Under the pieces are notes generated by a model that had not been told where the DNA came from, did not search any database, and saw only the letters and a program-made list of their open reading frames with translations. The position numbers and the translations under genes were made by a program. A stretch of 64,000 nucleotides of DNA. Source: Micromonospora pattaloongensis (lineage in GTDB: Bacteria > Actinomycetota > Actinomycetes > Mycobacteriales > Micromonosporaceae). The stretch covers positions 124,001 through 188,000 of the forward strand of contig NZ_FNPH01000005.1 of the NCBI RefSeq assembly GCF_900107255.1, read 5' to 3'. Positions 26,104 to 38,288 of the stretch are shown here, in pieces; position 1 is the stretch's first letter, and each line of letters begins with the position of its first letter.

Positions 26104-27132
26104 ATGCGTATCGGCGTGCTCACCGGCGGCGGTGACTGTCCAGGTCTGAACGCGGTGATTCGATCGGTGGTGCGCAAGGGCGTCGCGGAGTATGGACACG
26201 AGTTCATCGGCTTCCGTGACGGCTGGCGAGGGCCGCTGGAGGGGATCAGCAAGCCGCTCGGCATCGCCGAGGTGCGGGGCATCCTGCCGCGTGGCGGCAC
26301 CATCCTCGGTTCGTCCCGCACCAATCCGTTCAAGATCGACGGTGGTGTCGAGAAGATCAAGAACAACCTCGCCGAGCAGGGGGTCGACGCGCTGGTGGCG
26401 ATCGGCGGCGAGGACACCCTCGGCGTCGCGACCAAGCTGCACGAGCTGGGCGTCCAGGTCGTCGGGGTGCCGAAGACGATCGACAACGACCTCGGCGCGA
26501 CCGACTACACGTTCGGCTTCGACACCGCGGTCAACATCGCGATGGAGGCGATCGACCGGCTGCACACCACCGCGGAGAGCCACCACCGCACCCTGGTCGT
26601 CGAGGTGATGGGCCGGCACGCCGGCTGGATCGCGCTGCACGCCGGGCTCGCCGGCGGCGCGAACGTGATCCTGCTGCCGGAACGGCCGTTCGACGTCGAC
26701 CAGGTCGCCACGTACGTGGAGAAGCGCTTCCAGAAGCAGTACGCGCCGATCGTCGTGGTCTCCGAGGGGGCGCACCCCCTCGAAGGCCAGATGGTGCTGC
26801 AGCACCAGGAACTGGACGCCTTCGGTCACGTGCGGCTCGGCGGTATCGGCCAGTGGCTGGCCGAGCAGATCGAGGCCAAGACCGGCAAGGAGGCCCGCAC
26901 GGTGGTGCTCGGCCACATCCAGCGCGGTGGCACGCCGACCGCGTTCGACCGGGTGCTCGCCACCCGGCTCGGGCTGCACGCGATCGACGCCGCCCACGAG
27001 GGTGACTGGGGCAAGATGGTCGCGATGCAGGGCACGGACATCGTCCGGGTGCCGCTGGTCGAGGCGACGCGGGAGCTGAAGACCGTGCCGCTGGAGCGCT
27101 ACGCCGAGGCCGAGGTCTTCTTCGGCAGCTGA
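26104..27132 (+). CDS. 6-phosphofructokinase, probably pyrophosphate-dependent
   Basis: The product has 342 residues. It has the nucleotide/phosphate loop GVLTGGGDCPGLNAVIR, GGTILGSSRTNPF, catalytic TIDNDL, and MGRHAGWIALHAGLAGGANV. Two positions decide the phosphoryl donor in this family: the residue after GGE is Asp (GGEDTLG, Gly in ATP enzymes) and Lys precedes TIDND (VPKTIDND). Together these match the PPi-dependent enzyme of Amycolatopsis methanolica rather than the ATP enzymes of Streptomyces (GGEGT). It would interconvert fructose 6-phosphate and fructose 1,6-bisphosphate with PPi. ATG 26104 follows GGAGGATGAG. ProC follows after about 100 nt. Confidence 0.92.
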   Translation: MRIGVLTGGGDCPGLNAVIRSVVRKGVAEYGHEFIGFRDGWRGPLEGISKPLGIAEVRGILPRGGTILGSSRTNPFKIDGGVEKIKNNLAEQGVDALVAIGGEDTLGVATKLHELGVQVVGVPKTIDNDLGATDYTFGFDTAVNIAMEAIDRLHTTAESHHRTLVVEVMGRHAGWIALHAGLAGGANVILLPERPFDVDQVATYVEKRFQKQYAPIVVVSEGAHPLEGQMVLQHQELDAFGHVRLGGIGQWLAEQIEAKTGKEARTVVLGHIQRGGTPTAFDRVLATRLGLHAIDAAHEGDWGKMVAMQGTDIVRVPLVEATRELKTVPLERYAEAEVFFGS

Positions 27133-27235
27133 GTTGGATCGCCGGCCGCCCCCGCCGATCATGGTAGGTCCATGGTCGGCGGGCGGCGGCCGTACAACAG
27201 CGGGGGATGCGGACGTGACTGAGGGGACGGGCGCG

Positions 27236-28054
27236 ATGGTGCCGGGAGCGCACACGATCGCGGTGATCGGGACGGGGAAGATCGGCGAGCTGGTGCTCTC
27301 CGGGCTGCTGCGCGCGGGTTGGCCGGCCCAGAAGCTGATCGCCACCACGCGCCGGCCGGAGCGCGCCGCCGAGCTGGGCGCGCGCTACGGGGTCCGCGTC
27401 GTCGACAATGTCGCGGCGGTCGACGAGGCCGACGTGCTCGCCATCGCGGTCAAGCCGCAGGACGCGGCCGCACTGCTGGAGGAGATCGGCCCGAAGGTGC
27501 CGGCCGACAAGGTCGTCATCTCGCTCTGCGCGGGCCTGCCCACGAGCTTCTTCAACCGTCGACTCCCCGACGGCACCCCGGTGGTGCGGGTCATGACCAA
27601 CACCCCGGCGCTGGTCGACGAGGCGATGACCGCGATCTCCGCCGGTCCGCACGCCACCGCCGAGCACCTCGCGCTGGCCGAGGAGATGTTCAAGCCGCTC
27701 GGCGCGACGATCCGGGTGCCCGAGGCCCAGCAGGACGCGGTCACCGCGCTCTCCGGCTCCGGCCCGGCCTACTTCTACCTGCTCGTCGAGGCGATGACCG
27801 ACGCCGGCATCCTGCTCGGGCTGCCGCGTCAGGTCGCGCACGACCTGATCGTGCAGACCGCGATCGGGTCGGCGGTCATGCTCCGCGATTCCGGCGAGCA
27901 CCCGGTCAAGCTGCGCGAGGCCGTCACGTCGCCCGCCGGCACGACCATCTCCGCCGTGCGCGAGCTGGAGAACCACGGGGTACGCGCCGCGCTGCTCGCC
28001 GCGTTGGAGGCCGCCCGGGACCGGGCGCGGGAACTCGCCGACCAGAACCGGTAA
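27236..28054 (+). CDS. proC: Pyrroline-5-carboxylate reductase
   Basis: The product has 272 residues (279 if GTG 27215 is used; both have acceptable ribosome-binding sites, GAGGGG and GGGGGA). The NAD(P) Rossmann motif is IAVIGTGKIGELVLSG, then AVKPQD, RVMTNTPALV, and the ProC signature ALSGSGPAYFYLLVEAMTDAGI with VTSPAGTTISAVRELE. It reduces pyrroline-5-carboxylate to proline with NAD(P)H in the cytoplasm. Confidence 0.95.
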   Translation: MVPGAHTIAVIGTGKIGELVLSGLLRAGWPAQKLIATTRRPERAAELGARYGVRVVDNVAAVDEADVLAIAVKPQDAAALLEEIGPKVPADKVVISLCAGLPTSFFNRRLPDGTPVVRVMTNTPALVDEAMTAISAGPHATAEHLALAEEMFKPLGATIRVPEAQQDAVTALSGSGPAYFYLLVEAMTDAGILLGLPRQVAHDLIVQTAIGSAVMLRDSGEHPVKLREAVTSPAGTTISAVRELENHGVRAALLAALEAARDRARELADQNR

Positions 28055-28153
28055 CGGCATTCATTCACGTTTCAGCCCCTTCCCCCGGGAGGGCCGAGGC
28101 CATAGCGTCACCACAAGGAGTAGCTATCGCGGCACTCTCGGAGGTGATGGATC

Positions 28154-28519
28154 ATGCGACGTCTCGCGGTAATCCTCGGTGGCGTGATGGCGGCGCTCTG
28201 GGTCGCCGCGCCGGCCTCGGCCTTCGCCCATGACAAGGTCACCAACCCGGCGGCGCACGCCGCGCTCGACGTGCTCGTGCTGGCGGTCGTGACCGCACCG
28301 CTCTGGACCGCGTACCTGTGGGGCGGGCGGCGGCGCGGCCTGCTGCTCGCGCTCGTCGCCGTGGTGCAGCTGCCCGTGGCCGTGATCGCCTTCGTGCCGA
28401 TCGTGCACCCGGCGGTGCACGCGGTCGGCCTGACAGTGGCCCTCGGCCTGACGATCGCTTCCCTGGTCTCCGTGCGGCGGTCCGCGTCTTCCCCCGCGGC
28501 CGCCTCGGAGCCGGTGTAG
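28154..28519 (+). CDS. Small membrane protein of unknown function
   Basis: The product has 121 residues. An N-terminal signal-like segment (LAVILGGVMAALWVAAPASAFA) is followed by HDKVTNP and three hydrophobic helices (about 38-55, 62-82 and 86-105). GGAGGTGAT lies 5 nt before ATG 28154, the strongest Shine-Dalgarno in this part of the window. No family is recognised. The His-rich turns (FAHDK, HAALD, HPAVHAVG) may be exposed on the outer face. Confidence 0.75.
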   Translation: MRRLAVILGGVMAALWVAAPASAFAHDKVTNPAAHAALDVLVLAVVTAPLWTAYLWGGRRRGLLLALVAVVQLPVAVIAFVPIVHPAVHAVGLTVALGLTIASLVSVRRSASSPAAASEPV

Positions 28520-28657
28520 GGCCGTCCCGCCGGGCCGCGCCGCCCGACCCCCGCGGCGCGTCGATCGGCGGGACGTTCGCCAGTCGCGTGTCCGGCCGCC
28601 CGTCGCCGGATTGCCGTCCGGCCCCGTTTCGCGGCGGACCGGTCGGCCGGACACGCG

Positions 28658-29077
28658 CTACCGGCACGCGGCGGCGGCGGTCCGCGGCGTCGCGTCCGGC
28701 CCGACGGTGCCGGGCCGGACGACCGGCGGCGCGGGCATGTCCGGCAGCAGCGCGGTGAGGACGTGCCCGTCGATCGCGAGGGCGGTGACCCGGCCGCCGT
28801 CGCGCAGCCGCACGACCGGCGGGCAGCCGGGTCGGGCCGGGCCCCAGGAGTTATCCGGGCGGCGTACGGCGGTGAAGCGGCAGTGCGGCTCGCCGACGTA
28901 CCCCCAGGCCATGAAGAGCTCGACCCCGGCGTAGCGGTAGACGCCCACGGTCCGGATCCGCCCTCCGGCCGCGCGCCGGTGGAACGCGGCCGACAGGCCG
29001 GGCACGACGACGCCGTCGAGATCGACGTCCGTCATCACCTTATGCAGGCGATATTCTGACAAATCCGGCAGTCTCAT
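28658..29077 (-). CDS. Hypothetical protein, 139 residues
   Basis: Codon use is strongly GC3-biased in this frame. The residues RIRTVGVYRYAGVELFMAWGY and RFTAVRRPDNSWGP suggest a small beta-rich domain. No signal peptide or membrane helix is seen, and no family is recognised. TTGAGGCGAT precedes ATG 29077, and TATGGT at 29100-29095 could be its -10 box. It is divergent from the DUF2203 gene. Confidence 0.65.
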   Translation of the reverse strand: MRLPDLSEYRLHKVMTDVDLDGVVVPGLSAAFHRRAAGGRIRTVGVYRYAGVELFMAWGYVGEPHCRFTAVRRPDNSWGPARPGCPPVVRLRDGGRVTALAIDGHVLTALLPDMPAPPVVRPGTVGPDATPRTAAAACR

Positions 29078-29096
29078 ATCGCCTCAACGAATGGAC

Positions 29097-29102
29097 CATA
29101 CT
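29097..29102 (+). promoter_or_regulatory. -10 box (CATACT) of a probable leaderless DUF2203 transcript
   Basis: CATACT ends 7 nt before GTG 29110 with no Shine-Dalgarno between. The element overlaps the opposite-strand TATGGT of the divergent gene, so polymerases would compete. Confidence 0.45.
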
Positions 29103-29109
29103 GGCGGAC

Positions 29110-29460
29110 GTGTTCACTCTCGCCCAGGCGCGTCATTTGATGGCGACGCTGCGTCCCCGGATAGCCGAGCTGATCACGCTCCGCGCCGACCTCGCGGAAC
29201 TGCGTGCCGATCTCGCGAACGGCGGCAGCAGCCCGCTCGGCGGGGTGCCGGAGGTCAAGGCGCTGGAGGCCCGGATCTACGCGATCCTGGAGGAGTTCAA
29301 CACGCACGACATCCAGGTCAAGGGCTTCGCGCCGATGCTGCTGGACTTCTCCGGCGAGCTCGACGGTCGGCCGGTGCTCTGGTGCTGGCTGGAGGGGGAT
29401 GAGGAGATCCGGTGGTACCACCGGGTCGAGTGCGGCTTCTCCGGCCGCCGCCCCATCTGA
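29110..29460 (+). CDS. DUF2203 family protein
   Basis: The product has 116 residues. It starts FTLAQARHLMATLRPRIAELITLR, continues with a helical region, then GFAPMLLDFSGELDGRPVLWCWLEGDEEIRWYH near the C-terminus, which is the DUF2203 signature. The family is small, cytoplasmic and of unknown function. Convergent with the flavoprotein gene, 19 nt away. Confidence 0.85.
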   Translation: MFTLAQARHLMATLRPRIAELITLRADLAELRADLANGGSSPLGGVPEVKALEARIYAILEEFNTHDIQVKGFAPMLLDFSGELDGRPVLWCWLEGDEEIRWYHRVECGFSGRRPI

Positions 29461-29479
29461 CCCCGCCACCGGCGGCCGG

Positions 29480-30037
29480 TCACGGCGTCGCGCCGGGGAG
29501 GCGCCGGTCACGCCAGTAGGCGGCGGTTTCGATCAGCGCGTCCCACGGGATGAACGGCGGGGTGTCGCCGGTGGCCAGGCGCCCGGGATCCAAGAGCACC
29601 GCGACCCCCCAGGAACGCAGCCGGGCGACGCTCTCGGCGAAGGCCGGGTGCCGGGCCAGCGCGGCGTTGGGTGTCGGCGCGACCGCCAGCGGCAGGCCGA
29701 GCCCGACCGCCTCGTTGAGCAGGCCCAACGCGAGTGTGTCGCTGCCCCCGTACGCCCATTTGTTGATGGTGTTGAAGGTGGCCGGCGCGACGATCATCGC
29801 GTCCGGGGGCGGCAGCACGTCCGGCTCGTCCGGGTGCTTGTAGTCGTGCCGCACGGGGTGCCCGGTCAGATCGGCGAGATCGCCCGCGTTCATGAACTTC
29901 AGCGCCGACGGCGTCGCCACCACGCAGACGTCCCAGCCCTCGTCCTGAACCGCCTTCACGAACGGCGCCAGCTCGCCGGCCGCGCGACCGCCGCAGGCGA
30001 CCACGTACAGGACTGGTTGTCGCGCTCTGTCGGTCAC
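29480..30037 (-). CDS. Flavoprotein of the HFCD/PPCDC-like family
   Basis: The product has 185 residues. It has LYVVACGGRAAGELAPFVKA at the N-terminus, VVATPSALKFMNA, and the flavin-family motif IVAPATFNTINKWAYGGSDTLAL near residue 85. The family includes phosphopantothenoylcysteine decarboxylase and peptidyl-cysteine decarboxylases such as EpiD. This member stands alone without DfpB or a precursor peptide, so its substrate is unknown. Start GTG 30037 is the only one giving a full Rossmann-like first strand. Confidence 0.8.
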   Translation of the reverse strand: MTDRARQPVLYVVACGGRAAGELAPFVKAVQDEGWDVCVVATPSALKFMNAGDLADLTGHPVRHDYKHPDEPDVLPPPDAMIVAPATFNTINKWAYGGSDTLALGLLNEAVGLGLPLAVAPTPNAALARHPAFAESVARLRSWGVAVLLDPGRLATGDTPPFIPWDALIETAAYWRDRRLPGATP

Positions 30038-30214
30038 TGCCGCTCCCTACGCGTCCGCGCTCGATGCCGCCGGGTCGCATTGTCGCGTGCCGCCGACCCT
30101 CCGCGCGACGAGACGCCAGCATTCGTCACCGACAGCGACGCCTCCACTGTGGCACGGACGTCGACACATGGAGATGCCCCGACTTTTGGATGTTCGACCC
30201 ATGTCGTGACGGCG

Positions 30215-30260
30215 TTGGTTCCTGATCCGATGCCAGGATCGGTACCAGCCGATCAACCAA
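30215..30260 (+). promoter_or_regulatory. Hairpin in the leader of the M36 protease gene, abutting the ribosome-binding site
   Basis: TTGGTT-CCT-GATC (30215-30227) can pair with GATCAACCAA (30251-30260) with a 3-nt bulge. The last two A residues of the stem also begin the Shine-Dalgarno AAGGAGG (30259-30265). An inner GATCC...GGATC pairing is an alternative fold. The structure could influence ribosome access. Confidence 0.4.
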
Positions 30261-30269
30261 GGAGGCACC

Positions 30270-33200
30270 GTGCGCACACCTTCCCGTGCGGCCGCCGGGA
30301 CCACAGCGCTGCTGGTCGCAGCCGGGCTCGTCCTCGCCGCCGGATCCGGCAGCCAGGCGGCACCCGGCGAGCCGGCGGCGGCCCAGGCCGAATCCGTCAA
30401 AGTGCCGGGAGACCACAGTCACGAGAAGAGCAGGGACAACCGCAAGGGCCGGGTTTCCCCGACCGCGCGGCAGCGCGACCGGGCCGACGCGCTCGGCGCG
30501 CGGGCCCGCTGGACCAGTTTCGGCACGCCCGCGTCGCTCGCGTCCACCGGCCGTCCCCTGGCGACGGGCCTGCCGGCCGAGCCCGTCGCCGCCGCGCGGG
30601 CGTACGTGGACGCCAACCGCGAGCTGCTGGGCCTGTCCGCCAGCGGCGCGCAGAACCTGGAGCTGCTGACCGTCGCGCCGATGGGGGAGGGCGCCACCGT
30701 CCTGTTCCGGCAGCGCTTCGGGGAGCTCCCGGCTGCGGTCGACGGCGTCCTCTCCGTCGGGTTGCGTGACGGCGCCGTCTGGCACGTCTCGTCGTCGCTG
30801 GCCCGCGACGGCGCGGCGCCGGCACCGGCCACGCTGTCGCAGGCGCGGGCCGAGCAGATTGCCCGGAGCGACGCCGGCCTGCCGGGGGCGAAGATCCTGC
30901 GCACCCAGCTGGTGGCCGTGCCGACCGCCGACCACGGCACGCGCGCCGCGTACCAGGTGGTGCTCGGCGACGACCTGTCCGGGGCGGACCCGCAGGCGTT
31001 CGCCACGTACGTCGACGCGCGCGACGGCGCGGTGCTGGTCCGGGAGAGCCTGGTGGACCACCACTCCGACAACCCCGAGTGGGACGTCTTCCCCAACTCG
31101 CCGAAGACCGACTACTCGTCGAAGGACACCCGGGTCCGCTGGTGCGCGACGCCGCAGCGCGGCTGTGACGAGGCCGTCGGCGCCGGCTCGCCGCTCGCGT
31201 GGGACGTCGACCCGGCGACCGGCGAGTCGACCCACACCACGCGCGGCAACAACGCGATCGCGGTGCACAACTGGTTCAGCAACGACGCGCTCAGCGTCGG
31301 GACGGAGACCGCGACCGCGCGGCCGAACCGCGACTACACGTACCCGTGGACGAACCAGTGGTTCGAGGAGCAGTGCAACCCGGACGTGTTCACCTCGCCG
31401 CAGCGCAACGACCTCGACGCCGCGCGGGCGAACCTGTTCGCCATGCACAACCGGATGCACGACTGGTCGTACCACCTCGGCTTCACCGAGGCGACCTGGA
31501 ACATGCAGAACGACAACTTCGGCAAGGGTGGCGCCGGCAACGACATGGAGCAGGGCAACGCCCAGGCCGGCGGTGTCAGCGGCGGCCCGCCGAGCTTCGC
31601 GGCCCGCGACAACGCCAACCAGATCACCCCGCCGGACGGCGTCGCGCCGATCACGAACATGTACCTCTGGCAGCCGATCGCCGGCTCCTTCTACGCGCCC
31701 TGCGTGGACGGCGACTACGACATGTCGGTGATCGCCCACGAGTACACCCACGCGATCACCAACCGCATGATCGCCGGCCCGAGCGCGGGCGTCAGCTCCC
31801 CGCAGGGGATGAGCGAGAGCTGGTCCGACCAGCTGGCCATGGAGTACCTCTACGAGCACGGGTACGCGCCGAAGGGGCGCGCCGCGTTCACCATCGGCGA
31901 GTACGCCACCGGTGACCCCGGCGCCGGCATCCGCAACTACAACATGAGCGAGAGCCCGCTCAACTACAGCCACATCGACTACGACTTCGTCGGGCTGCAG
32001 GTGCACGCCTCCGGTGAGGTGTGGAGCGCCGCCAACGTCGACATCCGGGCCGCGATGATGCAGCGGTACGGCGCCGGCAACGCCGCGCTGCAGAAGTCCT
32101 GCGCCACCGGCAAGACGCCGGTCACCGCCTGCCCCGGCAACCGCCGGTGGGTCCAGCTGGTGTTCGACTCGTTCCTGCTGATGGCGGTCAGCCAGGTCAG
32201 CATGGTCGACGCCCGGGACGCGATGCTCGCCGCCGACCGGATCCGCTTCGGCGGGGCCAACCAGGACCTGCTGTGGAACGCGTTCGCCAAGCGCGGCCTC
32301 GGCGAGGGAGCCAGCAGCAACGGCCACACCGACGTCGACCCGGTGCCGAGCTTCGCGTCGCCGCACGCGAAGGAGGCGACGGTGAAGTTCCTGCCGCTCG
32401 GCGAGCGCGGGCCCGTCGCGGGTGCGCAGCTGTTCGTCGGCGACTACCAGGCCCGGGCGGTGCCGATGGCCGACACCGACGCGGCCACCCCGCTGACCGG
32501 CGAGGTGAAGCTGGTGCCGGGCACGTACGAGTTCGTCGCCCGGGCGCCGGGCCGCGGGCACGTCCGGGTCGGGCCGGTCACCGTCAGGGCCGGGCAGGTG
32601 CGCGTCCTGCCGGTGCTGATGCGCGCCAACCTCGCGGCCGGCGCGTCGGGCGCGTCGGTCTCCGGTGACGGCATCAACCTCGACAAGATCGTCGACGACG
32701 ACGAGGCCACCAACTGGGCGTCGCTGAACAGCCCGGTCGCCGGCAAGCAGGTGACCGTTGACCTGGCCGGCGGCGTGCAGGAGGTCCGCCGGGTGCAGGT
32801 CAGCGCGATGCTGCGCCCGACGATCCCGACCGACGCCGACAACGCCGGGCAGAACCGGTTCTCCGCGCTGCGGCAGTTCCGCGTCCTGGCCTGCACGGCG
32901 CACGGCGACGTCGACTGCTCGGACGCCGCCGACTTCTGGCGGGTCTACACCAGCCCGGCCGACGCGTTCCCGTCCGTGGCGCCGCGTCCGCGCGCCCCGG
33001 AGCTGCTCATCCGGTCGTTCGACATCCCGCGCACCAAGGCGACCCACCTGCGGCTCGAGGTGGTCACCAACCAGTGCACGGGCGCGCCGGACTACGCCGG
33101 TGAGCAGGACAACGACCCGCGGGCCAACACGGACTGCGCGACGGCGAGCCCGCAGGCGCTGAACGTGCGGGTCGCGGAGTTCCAGGCGTTTGCCGGATAG
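30270..33200 (+). CDS. Secreted M36 (fungalysin-type) zinc metalloprotease with C-terminal carbohydrate/discoidin-like domain
   Basis: The product has 976 residues. The signal peptide (TTALLVAAGLVLAAGSGSQA) is followed by a fungalysin/thermolysin propeptide (about 90-270). The catalytic domain has the zinc motif HEYTHAITNRM at residue 490 and the third ligand in MSESWSDQLAMEYLYEHG near 514. Residues 690-780 are a PEGA- or Ig-like spacer. The last 190 residues (SGDGINLDKIVDDDEATNWASL, VTVDLAGGVQEVRRVQV) form an F5/8 type C-like domain for binding surfaces. It is a zymogen that degrades protein outside the cell. GTG 30270 follows AAGGAGG. A terminator follows the gene. Upstream is a structured leader. 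Confidence 0.92.
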   Translation: MRTPSRAAAGTTALLVAAGLVLAAGSGSQAAPGEPAAAQAESVKVPGDHSHEKSRDNRKGRVSPTARQRDRADALGARARWTSFGTPASLASTGRPLATGLPAEPVAAARAYVDANRELLGLSASGAQNLELLTVAPMGEGATVLFRQRFGELPAAVDGVLSVGLRDGAVWHVSSSLARDGAAPAPATLSQARAEQIARSDAGLPGAKILRTQLVAVPTADHGTRAAYQVVLGDDLSGADPQAFATYVDARDGAVLVRESLVDHHSDNPEWDVFPNSPKTDYSSKDTRVRWCATPQRGCDEAVGAGSPLAWDVDPATGESTHTTRGNNAIAVHNWFSNDALSVGTETATARPNRDYTYPWTNQWFEEQCNPDVFTSPQRNDLDAARANLFAMHNRMHDWSYHLGFTEATWNMQNDNFGKGGAGNDMEQGNAQAGGVSGGPPSFAARDNANQITPPDGVAPITNMYLWQPIAGSFYAPCVDGDYDMSVIAHEYTHAITNRMIAGPSAGVSSPQGMSESWSDQLAMEYLYEHGYAPKGRAAFTIGEYATGDPGAGIRNYNMSESPLNYSHIDYDFVGLQVHASGEVWSAANVDIRAAMMQRYGAGNAALQKSCATGKTPVTACPGNRRWVQLVFDSFLLMAVSQVSMVDARDAMLAADRIRFGGANQDLLWNAFAKRGLGEGASSNGHTDVDPVPSFASPHAKEATVKFLPLGERGPVAGAQLFVGDYQARAVPMADTDAATPLTGEVKLVPGTYEFVARAPGRGHVRVGPVTVRAGQVRVLPVLMRANLAAGASGASVSGDGINLDKIVDDDEATNWASLNSPVAGKQVTVDLAGGVQEVRRVQVSAMLRPTIPTDADNAGQNRFSALRQFRVLACTAHGDVDCSDAADFWRVYTSPADAFPSVAPRPRAPELLIRSFDIPRTKATHLRLEVVTNQCTGAPDYAGEQDNDPRANTDCATASPQALNVRVAEFQAFAG

Positions 33201-33218
33201 CACGACGCACGGCATCGA

Positions 33219-33256
33219 ACACAGTGGGCGGGCCGGTCGGCCCGTCCACTGTGTTG
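33219..33256 (+). terminator. Strong hairpin terminator after the M36 protease gene
   Basis: A 17-bp arm (33219-33235, AACACAGTGGGCGGGCC) pairs with 33240-33256 with one mismatch and a 4-nt loop. It lies 19 nt after the stop codon. No T-run follows. Confidence 0.8.
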
Positions 33257-33345
33257 GTGGAGGGCTCATTCGAGACTGTCAGTTGACCTTGGCCGCCGCC
33301 AAGATCGCTTCGCCGGTCAGGGGAAGTCATCGAAAGATAGACATC

Positions 33346-33375
33346 TTGACGAAGTGATGACGTTCTGAGTAGCGT
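33346..33375 (+). promoter_or_regulatory. Sigma-70-type promoter of the chitinase gene
   Basis: TTGACG (33346-33351) and TAGCGT (33370-33375) are spaced by 18 nt. This is the best -35/-10 pair in the window. Transcription would start near 33382. Confidence 0.65.
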
Positions 33376-33387
33376 CCCCTTAACTTA

Positions 33388-33403
33388 TTGAAAGGTTTCC
33401 TAA
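33388..33403. promoter_or_regulatory. Inverted repeat at the chitinase transcription start (candidate operator)
   Basis: TTGAAAGGTTTCCTAA contains the perfect inverted repeat GAAA-GG-TTTC and lies just downstream of the -10 box at the expected start site, a classic repressor position. It does not match the DasR site (a TGGTCTAGACCA-like dre element). Confidence 0.45.
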
Positions 33404-33420
33404 CTGTTCTGGGAGACGCT

Positions 33421-37673
<4,253 letters not shown>

Positions 37674-37826
37674 CCCCGCCGCGTCCCGTCGATCACGTAC
37701 TCGTTCACCCGCCTGGCGAGTCATCCCTTGATCGGCGGGCGCGACGCGTCCGGGGGGACGCCCGGAACGGCCGATCAGCGGTGCAGACTGAACCGTCGGT
37801 CAGGATCCGCGGGGGACGGCGCTGGC

Positions 37827-37832
37827 TACGCT
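37827..37832 (+). promoter_or_regulatory. -10 box (TACGCT) of a probable leaderless transcript
   Basis: TACGCT ends exactly 7 nt before ATG 37840 with no Shine-Dalgarno. Confidence 0.6.
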
Positions 37833-37839
37833 GACGCCG

Positions 37840-38256
37840 ATGGATGCCGATCCGCTCACCCGCGCCGACTTCCGCCGCCTGATCCCGATCCGGCGGCCGC
37901 AGCCGATCGCACCGCCGCCGCGGATCTGGACCGCCGAGCAGTGGGCGCGGATCCGGTATGGCGTCAACGCCGAACTTCTCGACGAACGCTGGCTGGCGCT
38001 GGTCGAGGGGGACCGGCTGCATCTGCACCGCAGCTGGACCGGCTACGGCGTCTACCGCGCCGATTTCGCCCCGTGCCCGGGCGGCCGGCGCATCCGCACG
38101 GCGTGGGTGGAGGGCGACCGCGCGCGCTACCGGCGGGGCAGCGACCGGCACGAGGCGGTGCTGCTGGAGACCGTGATCCGGGCGGTGATCCTCAATCGGG
38201 AGTCCGCCGCGCTCGAGCGACGCCTGCTCGCGGCGATGGGCCTGGCGGAGGTCTGA
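37840..38256 (+). CDS. Hypothetical protein, 138 residues
   Basis: The product is rich in Arg and Trp: IWTAEQWARIRYGVNAELLDERW, LVEGDRLHLHRSWTGYGVYRADF, ending in a helix (RESAALERRLLAAMGLAEV). The RSWTG(Y/H)xxY block is seen in many actinobacterial hypothetical proteins. No signal peptide is seen; cytoplasmic location is expected. Coding is supported by codon bias and by the leaderless promoter. The function is unknown. Confidence 0.8.
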   Translation: MDADPLTRADFRRLIPIRRPQPIAPPPRIWTAEQWARIRYGVNAELLDERWLALVEGDRLHLHRSWTGYGVYRADFAPCPGGRRIRTAWVEGDRARYRRGSDRHEAVLLETVIRAVILNRESAALERRLLAAMGLAEV

Positions 38257-38288
38257 ACCCGCCCCCAGCGCCGGGCAGGACCGCCGGG

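Noticed and set aside
30126-33269. A minus-strand frame of 1,047 codons opposite the M36 protease
   Set aside because: Shadow of the strongly GC3-biased protease gene; valine/arginine/aspartate-rich text without any recognised fold or start signal.
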